Shown: piece by piece, positions 17,853 through 26,800 of the stretch
Numbering within the stretch: the stretch's first letter is position 1
How the letters are laid out: each line of letters begins with the position of its first letter
NCBI GenBank assembly: GCA_963784175.1
Contig: CAWAQJ010000015.1
Coordinates: 1 to 64,000, forward strand
From: JAIBJN01 sp963784175
GTDB taxonomy: Bacteria; Actinomycetota; Thermoleophilia; Gaiellales; Gaiellaceae
Length of the DNA stretch: 64,000 nt
Direction of reading: 5' to 3'
Position numbers and translations under genes: made by a program
The notes under the pieces: generated by a model
Database searches by the model: none
Seen by the model: only the letters and a program-made list of their open reading frames with translations
Told to the model about the DNA's origin: nothing

Positions 17853-18671
17853 CTACTCGGCCGCTTTGAGCGTCAGCCTCGTCGCTTCGGGGCGGGCGAG
17901 GAGCCGGAACGGGACGAAGCTCGTGCCGAGGCCGCGCGAGACGTGGAGCACCCCGACCGGCAGCTCGAAGAGCCCCTCCCAGTAGGGCGCGCGCAGATGT
18001 TCGAGGCGCACCTTGCCCCGCGGCGTCGGAATGCAGATCTGGCCGCCGTGCAGGTGGCCCGCCAGGATCAGGTGGAAGTCGCCGGCGGCGAGGCTGCGCA
18101 CCTCGTCGGGGAAGTGGACGAGCAGGATGCGGAGGTCTGTCTCCGGGGCCGCCAGCTCCCGCAGGCCCTTGCGGCGCCGGCGCGGGTCGGCGCCCGCCAC
18201 CTGGACCGTGCGGCCCTCGGCCTCGAACGTCTCGGCCTCGTGCTCGAGAAGACGCGCACCCTGATCATCGAGCCCCGTCAGGTCGGCCGGACTGCTGAAC
18301 GGGTCGCGGGTCGCCGCCACATCGTGGTTCCCCAGGACTGCGTATGTCCCATGTCGTGACCGAAGCCGCTCGAGAGCGGCGAGCAGCGTCCGCTCGCCGC
18401 GCCGCCGGCTGACGAGGTCGCCGGTGATCGCAACGAGATCGACGGGCGCCCTCTCGGCCCACACGACCGCCTTGCGAAGGGTGCGCCCGTTGAGCGAGAG
18501 CGTGCCGAGGTGGAAGTCGGAGAGGTGCAGGATGGTGAGACCGTCGAGCTCGCGCGGTAGCCCGGGGATCGTCACGTCGCGCTCGATGAATTCGACCCAC
18601 TGGGACTCGAAGAGCATCCAGCCGAGCCCTGCCACCGCGGCGAGCGCGACGGCGACGAGGATCACCGTCAA
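17853..18671 (-). CDS. membrane-anchored metallophosphoesterase (YkuE-type)
   Basis: A calcineurin-like phosphoesterase of 272 residues with an N-terminal membrane helix (residues 2-22). The metal-binding blocks are in order: LHLSDFHLG, TGDLVSRR, LGNHD and AGHLHGGQICIP. This matches the YkuE-like group, which acts on phosphorylated cell-surface or lipid substrates. The TTG start at 18671 is two bases after the stop of the upstream small gene; GTG 18665 is an alternative. Confidence 0.9.
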   Translation of the reverse strand: MTVILVAVALAAVAGLGWMLFESQWVEFIERDVTIPGLPRELDGLTILHLSDFHLGTLSLNGRTLRKAVVWAERAPVDLVAITGDLVSRRRGERTLLAALERLRSRHGTYAVLGNHDVAATRDPFSSPADLTGLDDQGARLLEHEAETFEAEGRTVQVAGADPRRRRKGLRELAAPETDLRILLVHFPDEVRSLAAGDFHLILAGHLHGGQICIPTPRGKVRLEHLRAPYWEGLFELPVGVLHVSRGLGTSFVPFRLLARPEATRLTLKAAE

Positions 18672-18673
18672 CG

Positions 18674-18874
18674 CTATTGCTGCTCGCGCGCGCGGGCGAT
18701 GTCCGCGCGGAGGCGCTCGCGGGCCTGCTCGAGCTCCCGCTGCAGACGGGCTGCGCGCTCACGCGAGCCGCCGTTGCGCGCCGGGTCGGACGTCGAGCGG
18801 CGGCGCCGCGCGGCGGTCACTGCCGCCGCGGCCGCTGCGGCCGCCAGCGCAAGGACGACGAGGCGCCTGGCCAT
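18674..18874 (-). CDS. small membrane-anchored coiled-coil protein (66 aa)
   Basis: The protein has one N-terminal hydrophobic helix (residues 5-21, mostly Ala), a basic RRRR stop-transfer and a C-terminal charged coiled coil (RLQRELEQARERLRADIARAREQ). It is directly upstream of and almost touching the phosphoesterase gene. Its role is unknown. The start at ATG 18874 is the only sensible one. Confidence 0.55.
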   Translation of the reverse strand: MARRLVVLALAAAAAAAAVTAARRRRSTSDPARNGGSRERAARLQRELEQARERLRADIARAREQQ

Positions 18875-18915
18875 GGGGTGGAGTCTAGTCGCGGTCTGCG
18901 GCTGCCCTGGATGGG

Positions 18916-19800
18916 CTACGGCGCTTCGACCTTCTCGAGCACGGCGTCCACCGGGACGACATGCCGCTTGAACTTCAGCTCGGACTCCTCGAGCCCGGCC
19001 GCGACTCCGACGAGCTGCGAGAGGTGGAGGATCGGCATCTTGAAGCTCTCGCCCGTCTGGGCCTCGAGCTTCGACTGCCAGGCGTCTAGGGAGAGGTGAC
19101 AGAGCGGGCACGGCGTCACCATCGCGTCCGCGCCGGCCTCGATGGACTGGCGGATGGGCTGGACGAGCTCGCCGAGGGCCGTTTCCTCGCGCGCCTGGAT
19201 GATCGGGAAGCCGCAGCACTTCACCTTGGCGGGGTAGTCGATCGCCTCGCCGCCGCAGGCCTCGATGATCGCCTCGAGCGACGAGGGCCGGTCGGGGTCC
19301 TCGAAGCCCAGGAGCTTGGACGGGCGCAGGATCTGGCAGCCGTAGAACGGCGCCACCTTCAGCCCCTTGAGACCCTTGTGGGCGACCTGCTTCAGCTGCT
19401 CGAAGCCGTCCCCGGCCGCGATCAGCCAGAGCAGGTGCTTCACCTCGACGTTGCCGCTGTAGGGCGGCGCGCCGACGCGCTCGAGGTTCTCGGCGACCCT
19501 GACCCGCAGGGCGTCGTCGTTCTGGAGCGCGTGGTTCGCCTGCCGCAGGTTGAGCGTGCAGACGTTGCAGATGGTCATCAGCGTGTCGCAGCCCGTCGCC
19601 TCGGCATAGGCGAGGATGCGCGCGTTCAGGTGGAGGTAGTAGTCGGGCTCGGCCTCGTGGATGTCGCCGGCGCCGCAGCAGGTCACCGACTTGAGCTCGA
19701 CGAGCTCGATCCCGAGCTTCGGCGCAAGCGCCTGCGTCGAGGTGTCGAGCTCTTTCGCCGAGAGCGACGCGAGGCAGCCCTTGTAGTAGGCGACCTTCAT
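18916..19800 (-). CDS. CCG-domain cysteine-rich subunit (SdhE/HdrB-like) of a succinate:quinone reductase-like complex
   Basis: A 294-residue protein with two cysteine-rich CCG domains: CNVC...CCGAGD in the first half, and KVKCCGFPI with PCPLCHLSLD in the second. This is the HdrB/SdhE type that carries a non-cubane 4Fe-4S cluster in heterodisulfide reductases and E-type (thermophile/archaeal) succinate dehydrogenases. Its ATG overlaps the stop of sdhB by four bases, so it is translationally coupled. It probably replaces the usual heme-bearing membrane anchors in passing electrons to quinone. Confidence 0.85.
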   Translation of the reverse strand: MKVAYYKGCLASLSAKELDTSTQALAPKLGIELVELKSVTCCGAGDIHEAEPDYYLHLNARILAYAEATGCDTLMTICNVCTLNLRQANHALQNDDALRVRVAENLERVGAPPYSGNVEVKHLLWLIAAGDGFEQLKQVAHKGLKGLKVAPFYGCQILRPSKLLGFEDPDRPSSLEAIIEACGGEAIDYPAKVKCCGFPIIQAREETALGELVQPIRQSIEAGADAMVTPCPLCHLSLDAWQSKLEAQTGESFKMPILHLSQLVGVAAGLEESELKFKRHVVPVDAVLEKVEAP

Positions 19801-20822
19801 TCCGCCGCCTCCGGGGGAATCTCGCCGTCGTGCTCGAGCCGCGCGAGCGCGCGCTCCGCCTGGACTATGCCGGCAGCGCCGTCTCGCCCCTGGGACTTCA
19901 CGACCTCGTAGAGCGCGCGGGCCTCCTGCACGTCGTCGGCGACGTGCGGGATGAGCGGCACCTTCCCCTTCTTGAAAAGGTTGACGGCGAACTTGACCTC
20001 CTTGAGCGCGGAGACGACGCCCTGCGTCTTCGGGACGAGCTCGGTCTCGCGCAGCCAGCCGGTCGTCTTCGCCGAATGGACGAACCACTTCGCGTGCTTC
20101 GCGCCCATGTCCCTGTCGATGCCGACCTTGATGGACTCGGCGCCCAGCTTGGCGATCGCGTCGCGCGGGTCGACGCCCTTCGGGCAGCGCTCGTTGCAGA
20201 AGTAGCACCGGGTGCAGTCCCAGATCCCGTGCTCGTCGTTGTAGCTCTCGAGGCGCTCGACGGCCTCCTGGTCGCGAGGGTCGCCGACGAAGCGGAAGCC
20301 CTTGGCGAGCGCGGCCGGCCCGAAGAACTCGGGGTCGGACTCCATCGAGTTGCACTCGGAGACGCAGCAGCCGCACATGATGCAGAGCGCCTCCTTCTGG
20401 ATCGGCGCCATCTCCTGGGGCGAGACGCGGAACTCCTTCTCCGGGATCTCCTCGTAGCCGGTCTCGACCCACGGCTTCATGCGCCGGACCTTCGTCCAGA
20501 ACGGCTGCATGTCGACGACGAGATCCTTCAGCACCGGCATGTTCCCCATGGCCGAGATGACCGGCACGTGGCCGCGGTCGACGATGGGCTTCATCCGCTC
20601 CTTGCAGGCGAGGACAGCGCGACCGTCCATGCGCATTCCGCACGAGCCGCAGATCATCATCCGGCAGCTCTTGCGGTACGAGAGGGTCCCGTCGCGAGTG
20701 TCCTTGATGATGTCGAGGACGTCGAGCAGGCACGCCCACTCAGGCGCCTCGACCTCGTAGTCGCGGAGCACGCGCTCGCCCGACTCCGGGTCGTACCGCC
20801 AGATCTTCAGTGCGACGTCCAA
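19797..20822 (-). CDS. sdhB: succinate dehydrogenase-like iron-sulfur subunit with C-terminal extension
   Basis: The N-terminal plant-type ferredoxin domain binds 2Fe-2S through CRMMICGSCGMRMDGRAVLAC (about residues 53-73). The C-terminal domain has CIMCGCCVSEC for 4Fe-4S (about 147-157) and CTRCYFCNERCP for the second cluster (about 202-213). At 341 residues it is about 100 longer than usual SdhB. The extra part (from about residue 250) is helical and may bind the CCG subunit. It is the third gene of the operon, after the flavoprotein and a lipoprotein. Confidence 0.92.
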   Translation of the reverse strand: MDVALKIWRYDPESGERVLRDYEVEAPEWACLLDVLDIIKDTRDGTLSYRKSCRMMICGSCGMRMDGRAVLACKERMKPIVDRGHVPVISAMGNMPVLKDLVVDMQPFWTKVRRMKPWVETGYEEIPEKEFRVSPQEMAPIQKEALCIMCGCCVSECNSMESDPEFFGPAALAKGFRFVGDPRDQEAVERLESYNDEHGIWDCTRCYFCNERCPKGVDPRDAIAKLGAESIKVGIDRDMGAKHAKWFVHSAKTTGWLRETELVPKTQGVVSALKEVKFAVNLFKKGKVPLIPHVADDVQEARALYEVVKSQGRDGAAGIVQAERALARLEHDGEIPPEAAE

Positions 20823-20838
20823 GACGCTCCTTCCTCGC

Positions 20839-21771
20839 TCACGGCCTGATCACATCATTCAGGGTGACGACCTGGTCGGGCGGCGGTGCCTGCACGTTGA
20901 CGGGGATCCCGAAGTCGAAGAGCTCGGTCGTCACGACCGCGGTCGTCCCCTCGGTGCTGAAACCGTACTCGTGGTTGAAGCGCCGGACGAGCCCCTCGTC
21001 GTCGATCCACACCTCCACGGGGATGAACGCCAGGCCGAGCCTGTCGCGAAGCGTCTGCACGTACGCGGCCCACTCCGCCTCCTTGCCCGGCGGGGCCTGT
21101 CCCTCCAGCAGGTTCAGGTCGACCGCCGCCCGGTAGCGCGAGGTGGGCACGCCGCGCACCTCCTCTTCGCCGATCTTGGTGATCCCGGGGCCCAGCGCGG
21201 ACAGCCAGAGCAGGTACTGCGTCGGGTCGGCCTGGCTGCCCTGCACGAGGGGCCCGAAGTCGAGGCCGGAGGCGTCCGCGACGTTCTGCAGGTCGAGCTG
21301 GATCCAGCGCCGGCCGCCGGCGAGCGCACCGGGGGGCAGCTGGTAGTAGACGGTCGAGTCCACGAAGACCGCCTTCGACTGCCCGAAGCCGGCGCCGCCC
21401 TCTTCGCCCTCGATCAGCCGCAGCGCCATCTCGCCGGCCCGCCGCTCGAAATCGAACTTCCCCTGACCGCCGAAGCGCTGCTGTCCGCCCGGCTCGACGA
21501 CGCGGACGAGCGTCGCGATGCGGGCGGTCTTCGCCGCCGTCGTCTTCGCGGCAGCTTCGGCGATCAGCGCCGGCTCGACCGCCTCGCCGACCGCGGCGCC
21601 CGTGGTCGTCGGCGCCTCCTCCGTCTCGCCCGTCTCGCCGTCGGGAGCTGTCTCCGTCGCAGTCGCCGGCGTCGTCGTGTCCGAGCTCTCCGGCTCGTCG
21701 TCGCCGGAGCACGCGACCGGCAGAAGCGCGAGCGCCAGCCAAAGCACGAGTGCAAGCCCCCCGGTCCGCAT
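20839..21771 (-). CDS. LppX/LprG-like lipoprotein inserted in the sdh operon
   Basis: A 310-residue lipoprotein. A signal peptide (residues 1-20) ends in the lipobox LLPVAC with Cys21, followed by a Thr/Glu-rich linker to about residue 60. The mature domain resembles the LppX/LprAFG group of actinomycete lipoproteins, with GKFDFERRAGEMALRL strands and YYQLPPG, which form a half-barrel cavity for lipids. It starts three bases after the sdhA stop, so it is in the same transcript. A role in the complex is not known; co-transcription may be incidental. Confidence 0.78.
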   Translation of the reverse strand: MRTGGLALVLWLALALLPVACSGDDEPESSDTTTPATATETAPDGETGETEEAPTTTGAAVGEAVEPALIAEAAAKTTAAKTARIATLVRVVEPGGQQRFGGQGKFDFERRAGEMALRLIEGEEGGAGFGQSKAVFVDSTVYYQLPPGALAGGRRWIQLDLQNVADASGLDFGPLVQGSQADPTQYLLWLSALGPGITKIGEEEVRGVPTSRYRAAVDLNLLEGQAPPGKEAEWAAYVQTLRDRLGLAFIPVEVWIDDEGLVRRFNHEYGFSTEGTTAVVTTELFDFGIPVNVQAPPPDQVVTLNDVIRP

Positions 21772-21774
21772 CGC

Positions 21775-23457
21775 CTAGTACTTTCGCTCCTGCGGCTGCC
21801 ACTTCGTCATCCGAACCGGTTCCCAGGTCAGCCGAGGCCGGCCGTCCACCCACGTCACGAGCGTGTGCTTCATGTAGTTCTCGTCGTCACGGTCCGGAAA
21901 GTCGTACGGGCGCGCGTGGGCGCCCCGGCTCTCCTTGCGCGCGATCCCGGCCTCGACCATGCAGGCGGCGAGCTGGAGCAGGAACCCGAGCTCGAGAGCC
22001 TGCGTGAGGTCGGTGTTGAACACGGCGCCCGTGTCCTCGACCACGACGCGCTCGTAGCGCTCCTCCAGGCCGCCGATGATCTCGCCCTGGAGGCGCATCT
22101 GGTCCTCGCGCCGGAAGACCCCGAAGTTCTCGTGCATCGTCGAGGCCATCTCGTCGCGGATGCCGTGCGGCCGCTCGCCCTCCCGGCGGCCGAGCAGCTC
22201 CTGAAGCTCGCGCTCGGCGTCGGCGAGCGCCGACTCGGGCGGGGCGACGACGGTGTTCGCGAGCGCCCACTCGGCCGCGGCGCGACCGGAGCGCTTGCCG
22301 TAGGTGATCGTCTCCATGAGGGCGTTGCCGCCCAGGCGGTTGGCCCCGTGGACGGAGACGCAGGCGCACTCGCCGGCGGCGTAGAGGCCCTCGAGGGCGG
22401 TCTTGCCGTCCAGGTCGGTGTCGACGCCGCCCATGTGGTAGTGGGAGCCCGGACGCACGGGAATCGGCTCGTGGATCGGGTCGACGCCGGCGAAGACCAT
22501 GCTCAGCTCGCGCGTGCCGTGCAGCCGCTCGATGATCCGCTCTGCGCCCAGGTGGCGAAGGTCGAGCAGGACGTTGCCGTCGACGCCGCGGCCCTCGTCG
22601 ATCTCGATCTGCTCCGCGCGCGAGATGACGTCGCGGCTCGCCAGCTCCATGGCGTTCGGCGCGTAGTTCTTGAGGAACCGCTCGCCGTCGGAGTTCAGGA
22701 GGTAGGCGCCCTCGCCACGGCAGCCCTCGGTGATGAGCACGCCCGACGGAGAGAGCGTCGTCGGGTGGAACTGCATCATCTCCATGTCCTTCAGGGGCAC
22801 GCCCATGCGGAGCGCCAGCGCCATGCCGTCGCCCGTGCAGGAGTAGGCGTTGGTCGTGCCCGTGTAGAGCCGCCCCGCGCCGCCCGTGCAGAGGATCACG
22901 GTCTTGGCCCCGACGAGCTTGAGTCCGCCGTTCAGAAGGTCCCAGCAGATGACGCCCTGGCAGCGGCCGTCGTCCTCGACGAGCTTCCAGGCGAACCACT
23001 CCTCGTAGGTCGTGATGTCCCGCTTCATCACCTGCTCGTAGAGGACGTGCACGAGCACGTGGCCCGTGATGTCCGCCGCGTAGGCGGTGCGCGGCTCGCC
23101 GGCGGCGCCGAAGGGTCGCTGGGCGATGCGCCCGTCCTCGAGTCGCGAAAAGACCGCGCCCCAGTGCTCGAGCTGGTAGACGTCGCCCGGAGCCTCGTCG
23201 CAGAGGACCTCGATCGCGTCCTGGTCACCGAGGTAGTCCGACCCCTTGACGGTGTCGTAGGCGTGCTTCTCGGGGTCGTCCTCGGAGGCGTTCCCGAGCG
23301 CCGCGTTGATGCCGCCCTCGGCCGCGCCGGAATGGCTGCGCGTGGGATGGATCTTGGAGATCAAGGCGACGTCCACCCCTGCGTCGAAGGCTTCGATGGC
23401 TGCGCGCATGCCGGCACAGCCGGCGCCGACGATGAGGACGTCGTGCTTCCCTTCCAC
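21775..23457 (-). CDS. sdhA: succinate dehydrogenase/fumarate reductase-like flavoprotein subunit
   Basis: The FAD domain opens with HDVLIVGAGCAGMRAA. The likely covalent-FAD histidine lies in TRSHSGAAEGGIN. Substrate-binding blocks are visible (MMQFHPTTL, GEGAYLLN, HYHMGGVDTD, GANRLGGNALMETITYGKRSG). At 560 residues it is of normal length. I use GTG 23457; the upstream TTG (23502) would fall inside the loop of the hairpin at 23484-23516 and adds no conserved residues. Together with the iron-sulfur and CCG subunits it forms an E-type complex. Confidence 0.93.
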   Translation of the reverse strand: MEGKHDVLIVGAGCAGMRAAIEAFDAGVDVALISKIHPTRSHSGAAEGGINAALGNASEDDPEKHAYDTVKGSDYLGDQDAIEVLCDEAPGDVYQLEHWGAVFSRLEDGRIAQRPFGAAGEPRTAYAADITGHVLVHVLYEQVMKRDITTYEEWFAWKLVEDDGRCQGVICWDLLNGGLKLVGAKTVILCTGGAGRLYTGTTNAYSCTGDGMALALRMGVPLKDMEMMQFHPTTLSPSGVLITEGCRGEGAYLLNSDGERFLKNYAPNAMELASRDVISRAEQIEIDEGRGVDGNVLLDLRHLGAERIIERLHGTRELSMVFAGVDPIHEPIPVRPGSHYHMGGVDTDLDGKTALEGLYAAGECACVSVHGANRLGGNALMETITYGKRSGRAAAEWALANTVVAPPESALADAERELQELLGRREGERPHGIRDEMASTMHENFGVFRREDQMRLQGEIIGGLEERYERVVVEDTGAVFNTDLTQALELGFLLQLAACMVEAGIARKESRGAHARPYDFPDRDDENYMKHTLVTWVDGRPRLTWEPVRMTKWQPQERKY

Positions 23458-23483
23458 CGCCAGGGAAACTACAGGATGAGAAC

Positions 23484-23516
23484 GCTCGCAGGCCGCACCC
23501 AATGCGGCCTGCGAGC
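23484..23516 (-). terminator. strong hairpin between the BTAD operon and sdhA
   Basis: GCTCGCAGGCCGCA and its perfect complement TGCGGCCTGCGAGC (14-bp stem, 5-base loop) lie three bases after the stop of the small gene at 23519 and about 27 bases before the sdhA start. It could terminate the regulator operon or act as an attenuator for sdh. No T-run follows. Confidence 0.6.
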
Positions 23517-23518
23517 CC

Positions 23519-23809
23519 CTAGGCAGAGGAAGGCGAGGAAGGCCGGGGCTGCGGGCGCCGAGTACGGACCGCCGTCTCGGGCCCGCGCCTACCGACCGTG
23601 GATGGCTCGTCGTTCGCGTCCAGATCTCCGGAGGGCCGCATGCTCCCCGGTCTCCGCACGCTCACCGTCGCAAGGAATGCGAGCAGCTGCTCGGCACCGA
23701 CGAACGGCGTCGTATAACCGCTCGCGACGTGCAGAGCGGTACCACGGAGCGAATCTGCCGCATCACCCGCAGCCGTGGCATCCCAGAGCCGAACGACGAA
23801 CGTATCCAC
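23519..23809 (-). CDS. small hypothetical protein downstream of the BTAD regulator (96 aa)
   Basis: It starts with GTG 23809, 45 bases after the regulator stop. The pattern DTFVVRLWDATAAGDAADSLRGTALHVASG...FVGAEQLLAFL resembles small proteins often found beside BTAD regulators in Thermoleophilia. The C-terminal 45 residues are Pro/Arg-rich and disordered. Its role is unknown; co-transcription with the regulator suggests a partner or feedback function. Confidence 0.6.
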   Translation of the reverse strand: MDTFVVRLWDATAAGDAADSLRGTALHVASGYTTPFVGAEQLLAFLATVSVRRPGSMRPSGDLDANDEPSTVGRRGPETAVRTRRPQPRPSSPSSA

Positions 23810-23854
23810 GAAGTGAGCATCCCAGGGCGCTGTGGCAGTGCGCTTAAGGTCGGC

Positions 23855-26800
23855 TTAAGGCGCGGGGAACGGCGCGGCCTCGACGGCGATCTCCTCCATG
23901 CGAGAGACGTACGTGCGGTAGGCGCGCCGCGCCTCGCCGTGCCGGCCGGCCGACTCGTGCAGGGCGACCAGCGCGAGGTGGATCTCCTCGTCGTAGGGAT
24001 CCTTCTCGAGCGTACGGAGGAAGTACCGCGCCGCGAGATCGTGCTCGCCACGCTGGAGCGCGTCCTCGCCGAGGGCCCGTGCGACCGAGATGTAGGTCGC
24101 CCGCGCCTCCTCGCGCAGCGGAACCGCCCAGTCCTCGTAGGCGTCCTCCTCGAGGAACTCACCCGAGTAGAGACCTTCGGCGGCTGCGAGCCGTCCGCGG
24201 GCGCGGGAGAGCGCGCCGTCGGCCCGCAGCGTGAAGCCGGCGGCCGCCTCGACGAGGAAGCGCTCGATGTCGATCTCGAGGTTCCCGGTCTCCAGGGCGA
24301 GAACATCCTTGCCGGCGCTGACGTAGTGATCCTGGTCGTAGCGGCGCTCGGGATCGAGCACGGAGCGGAGCGTGCTCAGAGCGACCGAGAGGCGGTTGCC
24401 GAGCTTCGCGGGATCACCCTCCGGCCAGAGCGCCTCCATGAGGACGTCCCGCGGCGTGGGCCGGCCGCGGCGCGCGACGAGCATCTTGAGCAGGTCGCGG
24501 GCCTTCTTCGACTGCCACTCGCCGAGCGGCACCGGAACACCGTCTCGGAGGACGCGGAACCGGCTCAGAGACTCGATCGTGACCGTCGGGACGCTCGCCT
24601 CCGAGTATTCGGCCAGCAGCGATGCGGCAACGGTTGCCGGGCCCCTGACGCCGAGCTCACGCAGGCGCGCCTCCGCGGCCTGGGCGAGCGCCAGGCCTTC
24701 GATCGGTCCCAGCATGCGAGCCAGTGTGAGCTGGGTGCGCGCTTCGCCGAACGGGCTGCGGATCTCGCGCCAGATCGCGATCGCCTCCTCGGCGAGCGCC
24801 CGTGCGCGCTCGGGGTCCTCCGCTGCTGCGGCCCCGAGGCCCAGGGCCTCGGCCAGCCCGGCGCGGTCGCGCCGCGCGCCCGCTTCCGTCGCAGCGTCGG
24901 CGGCCAGCTCGGCCGCCCGCTCGCGGTCTCCCGCACGAAGGGCGACGTCTGCGGCGGCGAGGAGCGCCACGACGTACGCCATCCCCGGCCCGTAGCCCAT
25001 CGCCCGTTCCGCGAGCTCGGCGGCCCGCTCGGGATCCTCCCCTGCGACGACGCGTGCGAGCCCGGCGATGGAGGGCACGAGGGCCTGGAGGTCGCCGGCT
25101 GCGCCCGCCCGCTCGACCGCCTCCTCGAAGGCCGCGCGGGCAAGAGCGAGGTCACCGCGCTCCCGATAGACGTCCCCGAGGTACTGGAGCGCGTAGCACA
25201 CGTCCCGCGAGCCGATCCGCTGATAGGCGGCTCGTGCGGCCTCGAGGTCGGAGATCGCCTCCTCGAGACGCCCGAGCCGTAGGAGCGCCGACCCGCGGTT
25301 CGCGAGCGCAAGCGCGCGGAAGAAGACGAACCCGGCCACGTCTGCAAACCGAAGCGCGAGCTCGAGCTCGGCAAGCGCCTCCTCGTAATCGGCCTCCTCC
25401 ATGCGGCGCGACCCGCGGTTCGTGTGAATGCGGATGATCTGCATCACGTCCCCGGCTCGCTCCGCGTACTCGAGCGCGCGCAGGTAGTGCGAGTCGTTGG
25501 CCACGCGGTCGCCCTCGTACGCTGCGATCAGGGCCATGACCGTGTGCGCGGCCCCGAGAGCCTGTGCGTCGCCGATGCGCGTGGCGATCTGGAGCGCCCG
25601 TGTCCCACGCTCCCGGCACTCGTCGAGGTCGCCGCGAAGCCATTCCAGGCTCGCATGCCAGGCCAGCAGGAGGGCCTCGTCCCGCGGGGACTCCCCGTCG
25701 AGCCGCCCACGTTCGTAGACGGCGACGGCCTCCTCGAGATCGCCGCGCAGATGGTGGATCAGGCCCACACGCCAGGCGAGCCCCGGCGCAAGCTCGTGCG
25801 CATCCGCGGCACGCGCGTACCAGGCGAGCGCGTCCTCCCACTCCCCGCGGATCTGGCGCGCCCGTCCGGCAAGAAGCACGACCGCAGTGCTCAGCGCAGT
25901 GTCGGGGAGGAGCTCCGTGTACCGGACGACCGCGTCGACGGCGCCGGCCGAGAGCATCGCCTCCCCGCGCTCGGCGAGCAGAGCGGCGAGCGCGTCGTGC
26001 TCACCCGCTGCGGCGAGCGCGCGGAGGGCGTCGTCGACGAAGCCCTGCGCCACCAGCCAGGCGGCCGCGCGGGTGAGGAGCTCCCTCAGCTCCTCGTCCG
26101 AGAGCGCCATGCTCTCCCGCGCGAACTCGCGGACGAGAGCTCCGAGCGAATACCAACCGACCTCGCTCCGGTCGGACTCGACGAAGAGCCCGCGACGCTC
26201 GAGCGAGGCGAGCAGCTCGGCGGCGCCGACCGCTCCGAGGGCTTCGCACAACTCGGCGTTGAAGCGGTCGAGCGGCGCCACCGTCCGCACGAGCGCGCGC
26301 ACGTCCTCTGGTTCGCGCTCGAAGACCTCGCCCGCGAGATAGGAGAAGAGACGGCCGCCGGGGCGTCTCAGGCCTTCGAGGGTACGGCGCCGCTCCTCGG
26401 GAGAGACGTCTCGGAGCGCCTCGAGCGCGAGCCTGACCGCCGCCGGCCACCCGCGGCTCGCCTCCTGCAGATCGGAGGCGACGCCGTCGCCCGGCTCGCC
26501 GAGCGTCTCCTCGAGCAGCAGTCGCGTCTCGTCCGTGGTGAACGCCAGCTCGCGCGCCGTCAGCTCGACGACCTGCCCCTGCCCCCGGAGACGCTCGATC
26601 GCGAAGGGAGGCTCGTCGCGCGAGGCCAGGACCACGTGGAGGGTGGGCGGCGCGTGGCGCACGAGCGACTCGACGAGCCGGGCCGAGGCCCCGTCGGCGC
26701 CGAGCTCGTGCAGGTCGTCGAGCACGAGCACAAGGTCGCGCGCGTGCCCGTTGGAGAGCCCGGCGCAGATGAGCGCGGCGAAGGCGTCGGCGCTTCCGAG

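Noticed and set aside
23458..23502. Longer sdhA starting at TTG 23502
   Set aside because: The start would sit in the loop of a 14-bp hairpin and the extra residues are not conserved; GTG 23457 begins right before the FAD motif.
20971..23847. Very long plus-strand open frame (958 codons) over the sdh operon
   Set aside because: It is Arg/Asp/His/Val-rich low-complexity shadow of the minus-strand sdhA and lipoprotein genes, typical of high-GC DNA.
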